Origin: 3107 sp001483205
GTDB taxonomy: Bacteria > Pseudomonadota > Alphaproteobacteria > Rhodobacterales > Rhodobacteraceae
Assembly: GCA_964291375.2 (NCBI GenBank)
Contig: OZ219810.1
Location: forward strand, 1-64,000
Length of the DNA stretch: 64,000 bases
Reading direction: 5' to 3'
The notes under the pieces were generated by a model, which saw only the letters and a list, made by a program, of their open reading frames with translations, ran no database searches and was not told the DNA's origin. Position 1 is the first letter of the stretch. Each line of letters starts with the position of its first letter. The position numbers and the translations under genes are program-made. Shown here piece after piece: positions 43,658 to 55,048 of this stretch.

Positions 43658-46600
43658 CTACCAGCGCAGGGCACCCTTCAGCGCCACTGCGTGCTCGGGG
43701 GCACCGCCGCCTGCGGGGTCGCGCCGGGTGGCATCAAGACTGAAGCCAAAGTCAAAATCGCCGCGCGCGGTTCCGCCGGGGCTGAGCCGCCAGCCGACCC
43801 GCCACTCACGCGCCCCGCCGTCCGACAGGGCAAAACCGACATTCGGCGTCCCCGTGAACGCCCCGCCGAACATCGCGATGCCATAGCCCAGTTCACCCTC
43901 CAGACGGCCCGCCGCCCCGAACGTCCCGGCGCTGTCATCCGCCGCCAGCCCCGCCAGCGTCTCGCGCGACAGCAGCGCGTCCATGCCGCCCGACGGCGAT
44001 GCACCCCAGGTCTGCGTGAGCGACAGCGCCGGCCCCCGGTCGGTCGTCGGACGCGGATCCCACGAGGCGGCAATACTCGCGCCCCACTCCCGGAAACCCG
44101 ACGCCTCATGGGCCAGCAGCCCCCGCGCCTTCAGGTCAAGCGTCAGGCCGCTCGCCGGATCGGCAAAGGCCAGCCCGCCGCCGATGTCCGCACCCATACC
44201 GGTCTCGGCGTCGCCGCCGTCAAGCCGCAGCCCGACCCCGAAAGACGGGGTGAGGGTGGCACCGGCGGTCAGGGTCATCGTCTGCGACCCCTCGATCCCG
44301 GCGCGCAGCAGCCACACATCGGCGTCCGCCGCCGCCAGATTGCCGCCGCCCGTGTCCGTGCTCATGCCATTCACCGCGTCCGAGGAGGTCCGGGTGAAGC
44401 GCGCATCGCCCTTAACCGCCAGCGAGAGACCACTGCCCGCAGGCCGCAGCACCTCGTTGCGCAACCCCGCCGCCAGCATCGACATCGACAGGTCAGCCGT
44501 CAGGTCGGCCCCGCCCGATGGCGTCACCGTCACCTCGCCGGTGCCGTGGCCCGCCGCCGCCCAGACCGACAGCCGGTCGGTCAGGTCAATGCCCGCATAG
44601 GGGTAGAGGCCGGTCAGCGTCGCCTCGATCTTGCCGTCCATGCCGGGCGAACCCTCCGCACCCCGATAGTTGCCGGTGCCGCGCGAATGGCCGAGCGCCA
44701 GGCCCATAACCCGGTTGTCCGCCGCCCAGTCAACACCGATCAACCCGGTGGTCACCTCGCCGTCCAGGGTCAGGTTGGCCCTCCGGCCATCGAAACCGGT
44801 GACCGAGGCATTGCCCCAGAGAGAGGCGAAACCGCCGCCCTCACCCGCCTGCGCCGTCATCGCAAAGGACGTGCCGACGAGGAAATCCCGCTCGGTCAGG
44901 GCGCGGGTCTCGAACCGCACCCCGCCGGGGGCGTCCGCCTGAGACATCAGGCCCCGATCCGGTTCCGCCGGGGCGAGCCACGAGGCCAGAGACGCCGCCG
45001 CCTCATCCGAAGACGGCAGGGCCTCACCCGCAAGCCGGGCCTCAACCCCCACCGCGCGCGTGGCCGACAGCCGGGTCTCCACCGCATCCAGCACCTGACC
45101 CGTCACCGTGCGCCCGAAACGGGCCAGCCATGCCTCGGGGATATGGCCGTCATTCGAGATGGTTCCCGTCGCCCGGTCATCGGTGATCGTCGCCCCGGTT
45201 GCCCCCGAAAGCGTCAGGGTCATCGTTTCGCTGCCCTCATCATGGCCGTCGTTCACGATCGGCACCGAAACCGTCTGTGTGGTCTCGCCCGCCGCGAAGC
45301 TCAGGGTGCCGGAGGTCGCCGTGTAGTCCGCAGGCTCCGTCGCGACGCCATCCTCAGTCGCATAGCTCACCGTCACCGTGCCGGTCGCCTCGCGATCCAG
45401 TGTCACTACGAAGTCAAGCGCCTCATCGGTGCCTTCCGTGGCGCTCGCATCCGCCACCGACAGCACCGCCGCCTCCAGCACCTCGAACGACACCGACAGC
45501 GTGCCCTGCACCTCGCCCGCGCCGCCGCGCTCCGCATAGGCCGTTGCCGTCAGCGTATACGACCCCACCGGCAGGGGCTCGCCATTGAGCGTCCGCCCGC
45601 CGGCCCCGTCATCCTCGTCGCCATAGAGCGAATAGGGCGCAATGCTCTCGGTCTGCGTATGGGTGTCCGTCTCGCCCGGACCGGAAAGCGTCAGCACCAC
45701 GCTGCCGACGGTCTGCCCCACGCCGGCGCGGATGCCATAGGTGCCGTCCGACGACACCGACAGCGTATCGCCATCCGCAATCGCGCCCAGATCGGTGTTG
45801 TCCGAGGCATCAACCAGCACCAGGCCGGTCAGCACCCCCGCCGAGGCCGGCAGCGTTGTGGCCGCGTCCCCGACCGTGAACGTCACCGAGCGCGTGTCAA
45901 GCGCATCGCCCGCGCCGCCGCTCTCCGACCAGGCCGTCGCCGAGAGCGTATACGACCCCGCCGCCAGCACCCGGCCATACTCGGCCCGGCCACCATTCGC
46001 CCCGCCCGGCGCGTCGCCATAGAGCGAATAGGGCAACAGGCCCTCGGTCTGCGTATGGGTGTCACCCTCGTCCGGACCGGAAAGCGTCAGCACCACGCTG
46101 CCGATCTCCGCCCCCGGCGTGACCGCCGCGCGGAAACCATACAGCCCCGTCGCCGACCCCGACAACGTATCGCCATCCGCAATCACACCCAAATCCGCGT
46201 CCGTCGCCGCATCCACCAACTCAAAGCCGGTCAGCGCATCGTCCGGTGACGGCGGAGACCCGTTGATGTAGTAGCTCTGTGTCTCGTCGCCGACCGTCAC
46301 GCTGATCGTCACGTGGAAAATGTTCGACAGCGCCACCTGATGGCCGGGGACATCCTCTTCATCGTCTTCGCGGTTGATCGACACGGTGGCCGCCTTATAC
46401 ACAGCCTGCGCATCCAGCGTGGCACTGGTGACGAAATTCGGCACCGTGACACGGTATTGGTAGGTGTCAGGGTCGAAAGCCGGGTCCAGCTCCATCCCCT
46501 CAAGCGCAAGCGAGGCCAGAGACGTGGGGGGCACCGACGCCGCGCAGGTCTCGCCCGCACTGATACGGAACACATGCTCCGACGCTTCCAGTGATCCGTT

Positions 46601-49600
46601 CTCCCCAGCAACACCCGCATCAGCCCGGTGAAGTCCGGATTTGCCCGGGCCGGAACCGTCCAGCCGAGACCGTCCGCGTCCTGCACCGGCGTGCCGATGG
46701 TCCCGTTCCCGTTCTCAACCGTGAAGTGCGTGGCCGCCAGCGCATTCACTTGCACCGCATTGCCGTCGTCGTCGAAAAACTCAACCACCACCTGCATCTC
46801 ACAGCCCTGCCCGTCACCGGGACCGGACGAGCGCAACCCCTTATCGGAACTGCCCTGCGGACTTTCCGGCAACGACCCCGACAGCCGCACATCCAGCAGG
46901 CTGGCCGCCAGCGTATCCTGTATCAGTATCCCCGTATCCGTGCCGCCGGTCGCCGAATCAAGCACAATGCGGAAGTTGTAGCGCGTCTCGGGGGACAGCC
47001 CTGTGAAGATGTGCGAAGTCGCACCCAGCGCCAGCTCTGCCGCTTCTTCCCATTCCCCGCTGACCAGACGCTGCATCGCCCGCAGCCCGGTCGCCTCTAC
47101 CCCCTGCGGCAGCACCCACTCGACCGTTATCGTGGTCGACGTGACCTCGGTGACCTCCACCGTATCGAACGGGGGATGATACGGCCATACCACCTGTCGC
47201 TCTGACATATCACCCAAATTATCCCCGGCCACGGCACGCACCTGGACCCCGTATTTCGTGTTGTTCACCAGGCCGGTCACCGTGTAAGACCGGGTTTCTG
47301 CCGTCGCATCCGCGATGTCCGTCCAGTCCCCCCAGTCAACCGCGTTCGTCACAGCGTCCAGCGCACCATAGCGGTATTGCCATCCCGTGATCGTGCCGCC
47401 AAAGCTCGGTATCTCCCACGACAGGTCCGCCGCGCCGTTCCCGGCACGGGCGTTCAGTTCGGGATGACCGGGCGCGTCCAGCACCCTGCCAGCCCTGGGC
47501 ATGATAAAGTTTAAAACCGACGGATTGCCCTTGCGGCTGCCGGCCACGGCGCGCACCTGAAACCCGTAGAACGTGTTGTTAGTTAGCCCGGTGACGGTAT
47601 GTGCGGTGGTGTCCTGTTCTGCTCCGGGAATCGTATACCACCCGCCCCAGTCAACCGATCCGTTGTGCGTGTCAGCCTCACCATAGCGGGCCTGCCAGCT
47701 TGTGATCCCCTCGCCATGTTCCGGGGTTGCCCAAGTCAGCCTGATCGCGCCATCACCGGCGTCGGCCCTGACCAGCGGCGTGGGCAAGTTCGTGCTGTAG
47801 TTAAAATTTCCCGAGCCGACCTTGATTGTAAATTCGGGGGTTCTGCTGCGCGGGTATTGGCTTTGCCGCCACCACGGACGCAGGCGAATGGTGCTGCCCA
47901 AGGTGCCCGAATCCGCCGTGACAGTAAATGTCTGGGCAGTGTTCCAGTTGCTGGTGGTGAAGGTCATGTATTTTGGCGAGATTTTGACCCCATGGGGCGA
48001 AACGGGTCCTCCATCTATCGGTTGCAAGAACACCTTGATGGCATTCCCGTTGTCGGCCGCTCTTACGTCACCCAATACGAGTGGATCCCAGTTCATTGTC
48101 ACGGTGCGTTCAGGCCGCTCCGCCAGCCTGACCGTGAAGGTATGTCCGTTAGAGTCCCCCGCCCTGACAGTCATGCAGTTACAGGAATTGCTGTAGACAA
48201 GACCGGACGGGTCAGCCGCACTCCCGTCATTGTCCTTAATATTGACCCGCACATTATCGGGGTTTGCGCCGGTATCGCCGCTGATCCACACATCGGTCCA
48301 CTCGTCCAGACCGTCCGAATCAGCCTCCCCCGTCACGGCGATGATCTGCTCCGTATCCCAGTTTTCCGGCGTGAACGTGAGCAAATCGTGAGAGACCGAC
48401 AGCGCGTCCGGATCATCGGACCTGATATTTACCGTCACGGGCTGAACCACCGCATTTTTCATCCTGACACCGAATGTCTTCCTGTCGCCTTCCTCATTGG
48501 CGATGATCCAACAACGTCTGTTCCCTCTCGATATAAACACAGGCGGCTCGCCGGGGATGGTATGACAGGGCTCTGATAGCACCCAGTAAGGCACACCGGT
48601 AATGACATACTCATTGTTCGGGTTGGATACCCTGGCAACGGTCGGCAGCACGGGAACGTCAAAGAATGAGAGAATAAAGTTGCCCGAAAAGTCCCGGAGA
48701 TTATCATCGTCGAGCGAGCTGTAGCTGACCGTGACCCGGTCGTTCGGCCCCACCGCCTCGGCAAGCGTCAGGATGATCTTGGTGCCGTCAAAGGTGACGG
48801 CAACGAGGGGAGCAATCACCAGCGGCCACTCGGTGCCGTTCACCTTCACCGTGAAATCACTGCCATCGATCGCACCATAACTCGTAGCGTCGATGCGTTC
48901 GTTGAAAGTCATCACCAATTTCGCGCCATCGATCGTCGCCGATTGCAGAACCGGCCCGGTAACATCGGCCCCCGGACTAAGCCGCAGGCTGACCGATACC
49001 TTGTCACCGATATTGGTGTCGCCCCATGCGATGCCGGAGGCCGCCACTGTGATCGTGTCTTCAAAAGTTGTCCCCCTCAGGTTCACCGAGGTCGACCCCA
49101 CCTGCAACACCACGTCTCTGCCACGCAAAATGTCACCGCTAGCCTGGAAAGTCAAATCTCCGCCCAAAACATGAAGGGCATTGATGGTGTGGGTAACTCC
49201 TTTGTAGTAGAAGTTGTCGTCGGACAGGGTGCCCGTGTTGCTGTTGCCATCGTAACCGTAGAAACCCAAAATGTCCTTGCCAATGGTCAGGCACGTCTTC
49301 CAAAAGGCACTCGCGTGCTGGCCGGAGGGACATGCCCCGGTATCGCTGTCGTTCACGATCACCCAGACTGTCTTGTTCGCCACCCCGGTGGCGCTGTGCG
49401 TGATTGTCGTCGACGCGATATTCGTGTCGTCGTCCGTGACACCCGTCACCGTCACCTCTTGCTCGATGTTCCAGTTCGACGTGGTGAAGGTGAGTGAGGC
49501 GGGCGAGACCGTTGCTATGGTCGTGTCGCTGCTCACGATGCTCACCGTCACGTTCTCAATGGGCTGCAAATTGAGCCGCACCGTGTAGGTTGCGGTGCTG

Positions 49601-50152
49601 CCCTCGTCCAGGTCCAAGGAACTCTCATTCGAGACCCATATCTCAAGATCCTCGTCGTCGGTAACCGTCACGGTCGGACCCGTGCCGCTGGACAGCGTGG
49701 TGGGGGCGACGCCGCTAGAGGGGTGGTGGAGAACCCTGTAGGTCAGCGTCACCGTCTCGTCCCGTAAGTCTTTGTCCTGAACGCCCGACACGGTTACTTC
49801 CTGCGCCGTGTTCCAGTCTGACGTGGTGAAGGTGGGCGCGGTAGTATCGACCGTCACCGCGTCTATGTCATTGCTATCGAAATTAACGGTCACAGCCCCG
49901 TCCGCCGGTGGCGCGGCAGAGAGCTTCACGGTGAATGTGGCCGTGCCGCCCTCGTCCACCGTCACGCCCGTCGAGCCGAGCACGGCCTTCGTTTGTGCGG
50001 CAGTGGGGGCGGCGAGGCCGAGGGCCAGCATGAGGGCAAGGGCGAGCCGGATGAACAGGCGGACAACAGGCTCTGCCGGGGGGGTCAGGCGGCGCGGGGC
50101 TGTGGTGCAGGGGTGATAATTCTGCGGGGGCGGGGGGAATGCGACGCGGCCC
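43658..50152 (-). pseudogene. giant autotransporter-like surface protein, one frameshift
   Basis: Two overlapping frames (50152 to about 46570 and about 46573 to 43658) join into a protein of about 2160 residues if one G is added in the run near 46607 (CTGGGGAG). The reading then continues ENGSLEASEHVFRISAGETC. A signal peptide (RLFIRLALALMLALGLAAPT) follows a long n-region from ATG 50152; the exact start is uncertain. Domains in order: two Calx-beta-like units, an SWM-like segment (LTLAEAVGPNDRVTVSY), three FN3-type units with a repeated GWQYRYGALDAV-type motif, a cadherin-like sandwich (LEGMELDPAFDPDTYQYRV), a classic Calx-beta domain, and a C-terminal barrel ending in ALKGALRW. The protein should be exported and anchored in the outer membrane. 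Neither half alone can be functional. Confidence 0.75.
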
Positions 50153-50200
50153 ATAGGGTCAGGCCGCCCGTTGCAGGAAGGTTGCACTGCGCAGGGTGCG

Positions 50201-50270
50201 GCTCCCGGCTCCCGGCTCCCGGCTCCCGGCTCCCGGCTCCCGGCTCCCGGCTCCCGGCTCCCGGCTCCCG
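50201..50270. repeat. ten tandem copies of a 7-bp repeat (GCTCCCG)
   Basis: Exactly ten head-to-tail GCTCCCG units fill 50201-50270, 50-120 bases upstream of the ATG 50152 candidate on the minus strand. The unit is not a multiple of three, so any copy-number change would shift an upstream start (50340) out of frame or alter promoter spacing. Read from 50340, the tract encodes GAGSREP repeats. Confidence 0.95.
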
Positions 50271-50554
50271 GCTTATAATGCAAATCAAAACGGCTGCAAG
50301 TCCCGCTGCGCATCATCGGTCTTCTCCCTTGTCCCCCCAAAATTTTTTATGGCCGCAATACAACACACGTTCCTCCCCAGAGGCCCGACGGCAGAAAGCC
50401 GAAAGGTGCGCAAACCCGGACGTGTGGCACTTTGTCCCGTATCGTGTAGCGTGTCAATAGATTTTTAAGGTTGCCTGAACAGACGGTTAAGACTGACCCG
50501 GTTTGAGCGGGTCAGAGCACTGCTATTGTCAGATGGTGTTGGCGAGGCTGCGCC
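50271..50554. other. gap between the two surface-protein genes
   Basis: About 280 bases, more AT-rich than surrounding DNA (CCCCAAAATTTTTTATGG near 50335). It probably contains the promoter of the downstream giant gene on the minus strand and the transcript end of the upstream one. No gene is recognised. Confidence 0.4.
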
Positions 50555-53500
50555 CTAGAACCTGAATTTGACCGAGACCCCGGCGGTGTAGCTGCGCTGA
50601 TCCCCGGACAGGCCGATGCCATCGGCGGCCCCGAAAAACTCGGCGCTCAGGCCGCCCTCAAGGTCATAGCGCAGCCGGGCATCCAGCGAAGCGGAGAGGT
50701 CAGAGGCCTGTTCATTGTCCAGATTGTGCCGGTCCCAGTTGACCCGTGCCCGCCCGGTGAAGGTGCCTTTGGGCAGCATCCATGTCAGCCGGGGGCCGAT
50801 GCCGAACCGGGTCAGGCGCAGGGTTTCCGCCGCGCCCGATACGCCTGCGCTGTCGGTGAATGCGCCCAGCTTCTCCTGCACATGCAGGACGCCGAGTTGC
50901 GGCTCGATGACCATTGCACCGTCGCGCCAGTTGAGGCCGCCGGTCAGGTCGGCCCGCAGGGTCAGGCGTTTGGTGTCGTATTTCGCCGTCACCTGGTTGG
51001 CGCCCTCACCCTGCGACAGTTCCGGCCAGCCGAAGCCATAGGCCAGCGCCCCGTCAAGGATCATGTTTTCGCTCAGATAGGTCGCGCCGTAGACACCGAC
51101 CTGCGTGATCCGCGACCGGAACCGCCCGCCCTCATCGAGCCGCAGGTCCGCGCCCTCATGGCCGAGCATCCCGCCGATGACATAGCGGCCATCGGGCGCA
51201 CGCCAGTCAACGCCAAGATAGAGGTCATAGACCGCGCCATCCCCCGGCCCCTCGACCCAGCCATAGAACAGGCGGCTCCACCCGGCCCAGCCGCTGCCCT
51301 TTGCCCCCTCGCCGGTCCAGCTTGCATCCAGCTTATGGTTGCGGGCGCTGATCTGCGCATTGACAGTTGTCGGCGGGGCCAGCCCCTGCAACCGCCCGAG
51401 CGCCGCCCCCGAACTGACCGAGGCAAAGCGGTCAACATGGCGGCGCAACAGGGTCGTGGCTTCTTCCTTGCGCGGCTCTTCCAGATCGCTCGTATCGGGG
51501 TCGTCATCGCCGACGATCATCACCGTTTGCATCGCCCCGACGGGGGTGCCGTCAAGCATCGCGACAATCTCGATCATCTCGTCACCGTCATTGATGCTGT
51601 CGTCCATCGCCGTCAGCGTGACCGGGGCCGATTCCGTCATCCCCGCCGCAAGGATCAGGGTCAGGTCGGGCCTGTCTATCATGTAGTCTTCGCCCATCGC
51701 CGCCGTGCCGGAAAGCGACAGTGTGATCGTCTGGTCAGCGGGGAAGGTGATGCCATTCACCGAGCGAACCATCATAATCGACCCACCCCCGGTCTCGGCG
51801 ATAGTCGCTTCTGAGACCAGCAGTTCCAACTCCGGGGCCGCGTCATCATCGGTGATGGTGATCGTCGCCGAGCCGATCCCGGTGCCGTCATGGGTGGCGG
51901 TGATGGTGATTGTCTCGCCGTCATCGTCAACCACATCCGCCACCGCCGTCACCGTGGTTGCGACCGAACCCTCGCCCGCCATCAGCGTCAGCGTCAGGCT
52001 CTCGCCGGTGATCGTGTAGTCGTCGGTCAAGGTCGCCGTGCCCGAGAGCGCCAGCGTGATCGTCTGGTCCTCGGCAAATGTCACCCCGTTGGTGATCTCA
52101 ACCGTCACCACCGATGCGCCCCCGTCCTCGGCAATCGTGTCCGGGTCCACCGACAGCGACAGCACCGGTGCCACGTCTTCATCGGTGATCGTGATCGTCG
52201 CCGAGCCGATCCCGGTGCCGATGCCGTCATGGGTGGCGGTGAGGATGATCGTCTCGCCGTCATCGTCAACCACATCCGCCACCGCCGTCACCGTGGTTGC
52301 GACCGAACCCTCGCCCGCCACCAGCGTCAGCGTCAGGCTCTCGCCGGTGATCGTGTAGTCGTCGGTCAAGGTCGCCGTGCCCCCAAGCGACAGCGTGATC
52401 GTCTGGTCCTCGGCAAATGTCACCCCGTTGGTGATCTCAACCGTCACCACCGACGCGCCGCCATCCTCGGCAATCGTGTCCGGGTCCGCCGACAGCGACA
52501 GCACCGGGGCCGCGTCATCATCGGTGATCGTGATCGTCGCCGAGCCGATCCCGGTGCCGGTGCCGGTGCCGTCATGGGTGGCGGTGATCACGACCGTCTC
52601 GCCGTCATCGTCAACCACATCCGCCACCGCCGTCACCGTGGTTGCGACCGAACCCTCACCCGCCACCAGCGTCAGCGTCAGGCTCTCGCCGGTGATCGTG
52701 TAGTCGTCGGTCAAGGCCGCCGTGCCCCCAAGCGCCAGCGTGATCGTCTGGTCCTCGGCGAACGTCACCCCGTTGGTGATCTCAACCGTCACCACCGATG
52801 CGCCCCCGTCCTCGGCAATCGTGTCCGGGTCCGCCGACAGCGCCAGCACCGGGGTAGTGACGTTATCCACCGGATGGTTGCTCAGCGCCGCCGCATTATT
52901 GCCGTCCCCATTGCGGATCGGTGCCGCCCCCGGCCCTGACGGTGCCGTGTAGCTGACCGTCACACCCTCACCGGCGGCCACCGGCGCGGCCAGCGTCAAC
53001 GTCACCATCGCGTCACTGATCGAAACGGGATCACTCCCGGACAGCGCCACAACCACACCGCCCGCCGTCACCGTAAACGCACCCGCCGCCGGAACCGAGG
53101 CCCCATCCAGCATATCGTCATACCCCAGGCTCAGGGTAACGCCATCCACTACCGCCGATTGCAGCACCGGCGCCACGGCATCGTTCATCCCGTCCACCTT
53201 GTGGCTGTTTTGATTGCCGCGCGCAGTGTGGATCAGAAGCGCGTCATCGCCGTCGCCATCCTGGATCGCGTCGCCCGCATCCAGAATCACGGCGTTCTCC
53301 TCAAGCCAGATACCGTTATCGTCTTCGTCATCCGCCTGCACGGTGTAGCGGAACACAAGCGCGTCCGTCCCCGACCCCGAGACATAGGCCGCGTCCTTAT
53401 CGCTGACCGTCCCGCTGGCATTGCCCATCCGCAACCGGAAAGACGGATTGCCGGTCACCGTCACCGCCTCTTCAAACGTCACCGTGATCTCAATCGCCTC

Positions 53501-55048
53501 GCCCAAGCCGTAAGTGTCCGGGGCCGCTGTCGGCATTGAGGTCACTGAAACGTCGGTGATGGCAACGGGTGGCATCAAACTGCCATCCACCTTGTGGCTG
53601 TTTTGATTGCCGCGCGCGGTGTGGATCAGAAGCGCGTCATCGCCGTCGCCATCCCGGATCGCGTCGCCCGCATTCAGAATCACGGCGTTCTCCTCGATCC
53701 AGATGCCGTTATCGTCTTCGTCACCCACCTGCACGGTGTAGCGGAACACAAGCGCGTCCGTCCCCGACCCCGAGACATAGGCCGCGTCCTTATCGCTGAC
53801 CGTCCCGCTGGCATTGCCCATCCGCAACCGGAAAGACGGATTGCCCGTCACTGTCACCGCCTCTTCAAACGTCACCGTGATCTCAATCGCCTCGCCCAGG
53901 CGGTAGGCATTCGCCACCATCGGCGCTGAGGTCAGCGAAATGCCGGAGATGATGACGCGCGGCGGCAGGCTGCCATCCACCTTGTGGCCGCTCTGGGCGC
54001 CTTTCCCGGCGTGGGTCAGGAGCGCGTCGTTGTCGTCGCCATCCCGGATCGCATCGTCCGCATCCAGAATCACGACGTTCTGCCCGATCCAGATGCCGTT
54101 GTTGTCTTCGTCATCCGCCTGCACGGTGTAGCGGAACACAAGCCTATCCGTGCCCGACCCCGAGGCATAGGCCGCATCGCGGGGCGTGGCCGCCCCGGAA
54201 TTGCCAAGCGAGAACTCAAAATGCGGATCGCCCGTCACCGTCACCGGCTCATCAAACCTCACGGTGATCTCGATCACCCCGCCCCCGCCGTAAGTGTCCG
54301 CTGCCGCTGTTGGCGTCGAGGTCACCGAAACGCCGGTGATGTCAGGGACATCGGTAATCAGGAAGACCTGGGACAGGGCATAGAACGGTTTGTTTGCGAA
54401 AGTGCCAAGACTGAAACCACTTTTGAATGGCGCATTATCGCTCGAGAATCTGGCATGGCTCGCGCCGAGCTGTTCACCTGCGTCAGTGTTGCCGTTATTC
54501 AGGCAACCGGTGTAGACTGCCACAGCAGGAACGACATCATCTGCGTCTTCGGTTTTCCGGTTGAAGCTGTCCCAGCTTCCGTCATAGAGGTCGGCGTATG
54601 TGTCGGCTACCTTTTCGCCGTCCAGCCAGTAGACGAAGGCGTCGGTGTCGCCCGAAGTTGTCTCGGTGTTGGTGCGCGCGTTGACAGAGGTGGTGCAGCC
54701 GAGCACACGGAAACCGTCACTGTAGCTGCGAATTATGCTGTCGTCTGCCAGGGTGGCGGCGTTCTGAACGTGGGCGTTGTAATCGTCAATGTCGGTCGAC
54801 TCTGCGTTGCGTTGTGTCGAGGTGATGAAGAGCAGGCGGAAACGGTCGCCCACGGAAAGGTCAGAGGGGACGAGGCTCCAGTTTGCGGAAACACCCTTCT
54901 CATCGATTCCCTGCGCCCATGCCCCGCCACCGATGCCCGGCAAGGTGGCCAGAAGCGCCGCCGCAAAGAGAACCCGCGCCGCGCTCAGAAAAGCGGACAG
55001 CCAAGGCAATACCTTGTTTTCACACACAACACCAGCGTCACTCGCCAT
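50555..55048 (-). CDS. autotransporter-like surface protein with Calx-beta and SWM repeats
   Basis: ATG 55048 (MASDAGVVCENKVLPWLSAF) with GGTAGG upstream gives 1497 residues; the longer frame to 55111 adds 21 residues before it. The signal peptide is AARVLFAAALLATLPGIGGG, ending AWAQ. An N-terminal globular region (to about 250) contains LLFITSTQRNAESTDIDDYN. Then come three SWM-like units of about 130 residues, a fourth related unit (LQSAVVDGVTLSLGYDDML), three nearly identical Calx-beta domains plus a divergent fourth, and a C-terminal beta-barrel (from about 1200) ending in the aromatic motif AGVSVKFRF. No frameshift is seen. The likely role is adhesion or biofilm at the cell surface. It is adjacent to, and in the same direction as, a second giant of the same design. 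Confidence 0.85.
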   Translation of the reverse strand: MASDAGVVCENKVLPWLSAFLSAARVLFAAALLATLPGIGGGAWAQGIDEKGVSANWSLVPSDLSVGDRFRLLFITSTQRNAESTDIDDYNAHVQNAATLADDSIIRSYSDGFRVLGCTTSVNARTNTETTSGDTDAFVYWLDGEKVADTYADLYDGSWDSFNRKTEDADDVVPAVAVYTGCLNNGNTDAGEQLGASHARFSSDNAPFKSGFSLGTFANKPFYALSQVFLITDVPDITGVSVTSTPTAAADTYGGGGVIEITVRFDEPVTVTGDPHFEFSLGNSGAATPRDAAYASGSGTDRLVFRYTVQADDEDNNGIWIGQNVVILDADDAIRDGDDNDALLTHAGKGAQSGHKVDGSLPPRVIISGISLTSAPMVANAYRLGEAIEITVTFEEAVTVTGNPSFRLRMGNASGTVSDKDAAYVSGSGTDALVFRYTVQVGDEDDNGIWIEENAVILNAGDAIRDGDGDDALLIHTARGNQNSHKVDGSLMPPVAITDVSVTSMPTAAPDTYGLGEAIEITVTFEEAVTVTGNPSFRLRMGNASGTVSDKDAAYVSGSGTDALVFRYTVQADDEDDNGIWLEENAVILDAGDAIQDGDGDDALLIHTARGNQNSHKVDGMNDAVAPVLQSAVVDGVTLSLGYDDMLDGASVPAAGAFTVTAGGVVVALSGSDPVSISDAMVTLTLAAPVAAGEGVTVSYTAPSGPGAAPIRNGDGNNAAALSNHPVDNVTTPVLALSADPDTIAEDGGASVVTVEITNGVTFAEDQTITLALGGTAALTDDYTITGESLTLTLVAGEGSVATTVTAVADVVDDDGETVVITATHDGTGTGTGIGSATITITDDDAAPVLSLSADPDTIAEDGGASVVTVEITNGVTFAEDQTITLSLGGTATLTDDYTITGESLTLTLVAGEGSVATTVTAVADVVDDDGETIILTATHDGIGTGIGSATITITDEDVAPVLSLSVDPDTIAEDGGASVVTVEITNGVTFAEDQTITLALSGTATLTDDYTITGESLTLTLMAGEGSVATTVTAVADVVDDDGETITITATHDGTGIGSATITITDDDAAPELELLVSEATIAETGGGSIMMVRSVNGITFPADQTITLSLSGTAAMGEDYMIDRPDLTLILAAGMTESAPVTLTAMDDSINDGDEMIEIVAMLDGTPVGAMQTVMIVGDDDPDTSDLEEPRKEEATTLLRRHVDRFASVSSGAALGRLQGLAPPTTVNAQISARNHKLDASWTGEGAKGSGWAGWSRLFYGWVEGPGDGAVYDLYLGVDWRAPDGRYVIGGMLGHEGADLRLDEGGRFRSRITQVGVYGATYLSENMILDGALAYGFGWPELSQGEGANQVTAKYDTKRLTLRADLTGGLNWRDGAMVIEPQLGVLHVQEKLGAFTDSAGVSGAAETLRLTRFGIGPRLTWMLPKGTFTGRARVNWDRHNLDNEQASDLSASLDARLRYDLEGGLSAEFFGAADGIGLSGDQRSYTAGVSVKFRF
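51849..52862 (-). repeat. three near-identical Calx-beta repeats of about 339-345 bp
   Basis: The landmark TCGTGTAGTCGTCGGTCAAG recurs at 52012, 52351 and 52696, spacings of 339 and 345 bases. The 6-bp difference comes from a GGTGCC microrepeat within each unit (one, two and three copies near 51888, 52215 and 52555), which adds Gly-Thr pairs in the protein. The high DNA identity indicates recent duplication or gene conversion. Confidence 0.9.
53190..54340 (-). repeat. three SWM-like repeats of about 390 bp
   Basis: CTTGTGGCTG-type landmarks at 53199, 53592 and 53982 give periods of about 393 and 390 bases. Each unit codes for a module with VTVTGNPSFRLRMGNASGTV-like and ALVFRYTVQVGDEDDNGIW-like sequence. 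The first two copies are nearly identical, and the third has diverged. Confidence 0.85.

Noticed and set aside
43691..46249. Long plus-strand frame (about 850 codons) opposite the first giant surface protein
   Set aside because: It is rich in Arg, His and Gln with no recognisable motifs, and it is the antisense shadow of a high-GC gene whose minus-strand frame has clear domains.
50274..50279. Perfect TATAAT on the plus strand next to the heptamer repeat
   Set aside because: No matching -35 element is visible upstream on the plus strand and no plus-strand gene follows. It is probably coincidental.
51890..52939. Plus-strand frame opposite the Calx-beta repeats
   Set aside because: Its repetitiveness simply mirrors the coding repeats on the minus strand. 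The encoded Arg/His-rich sequence is not protein-like.
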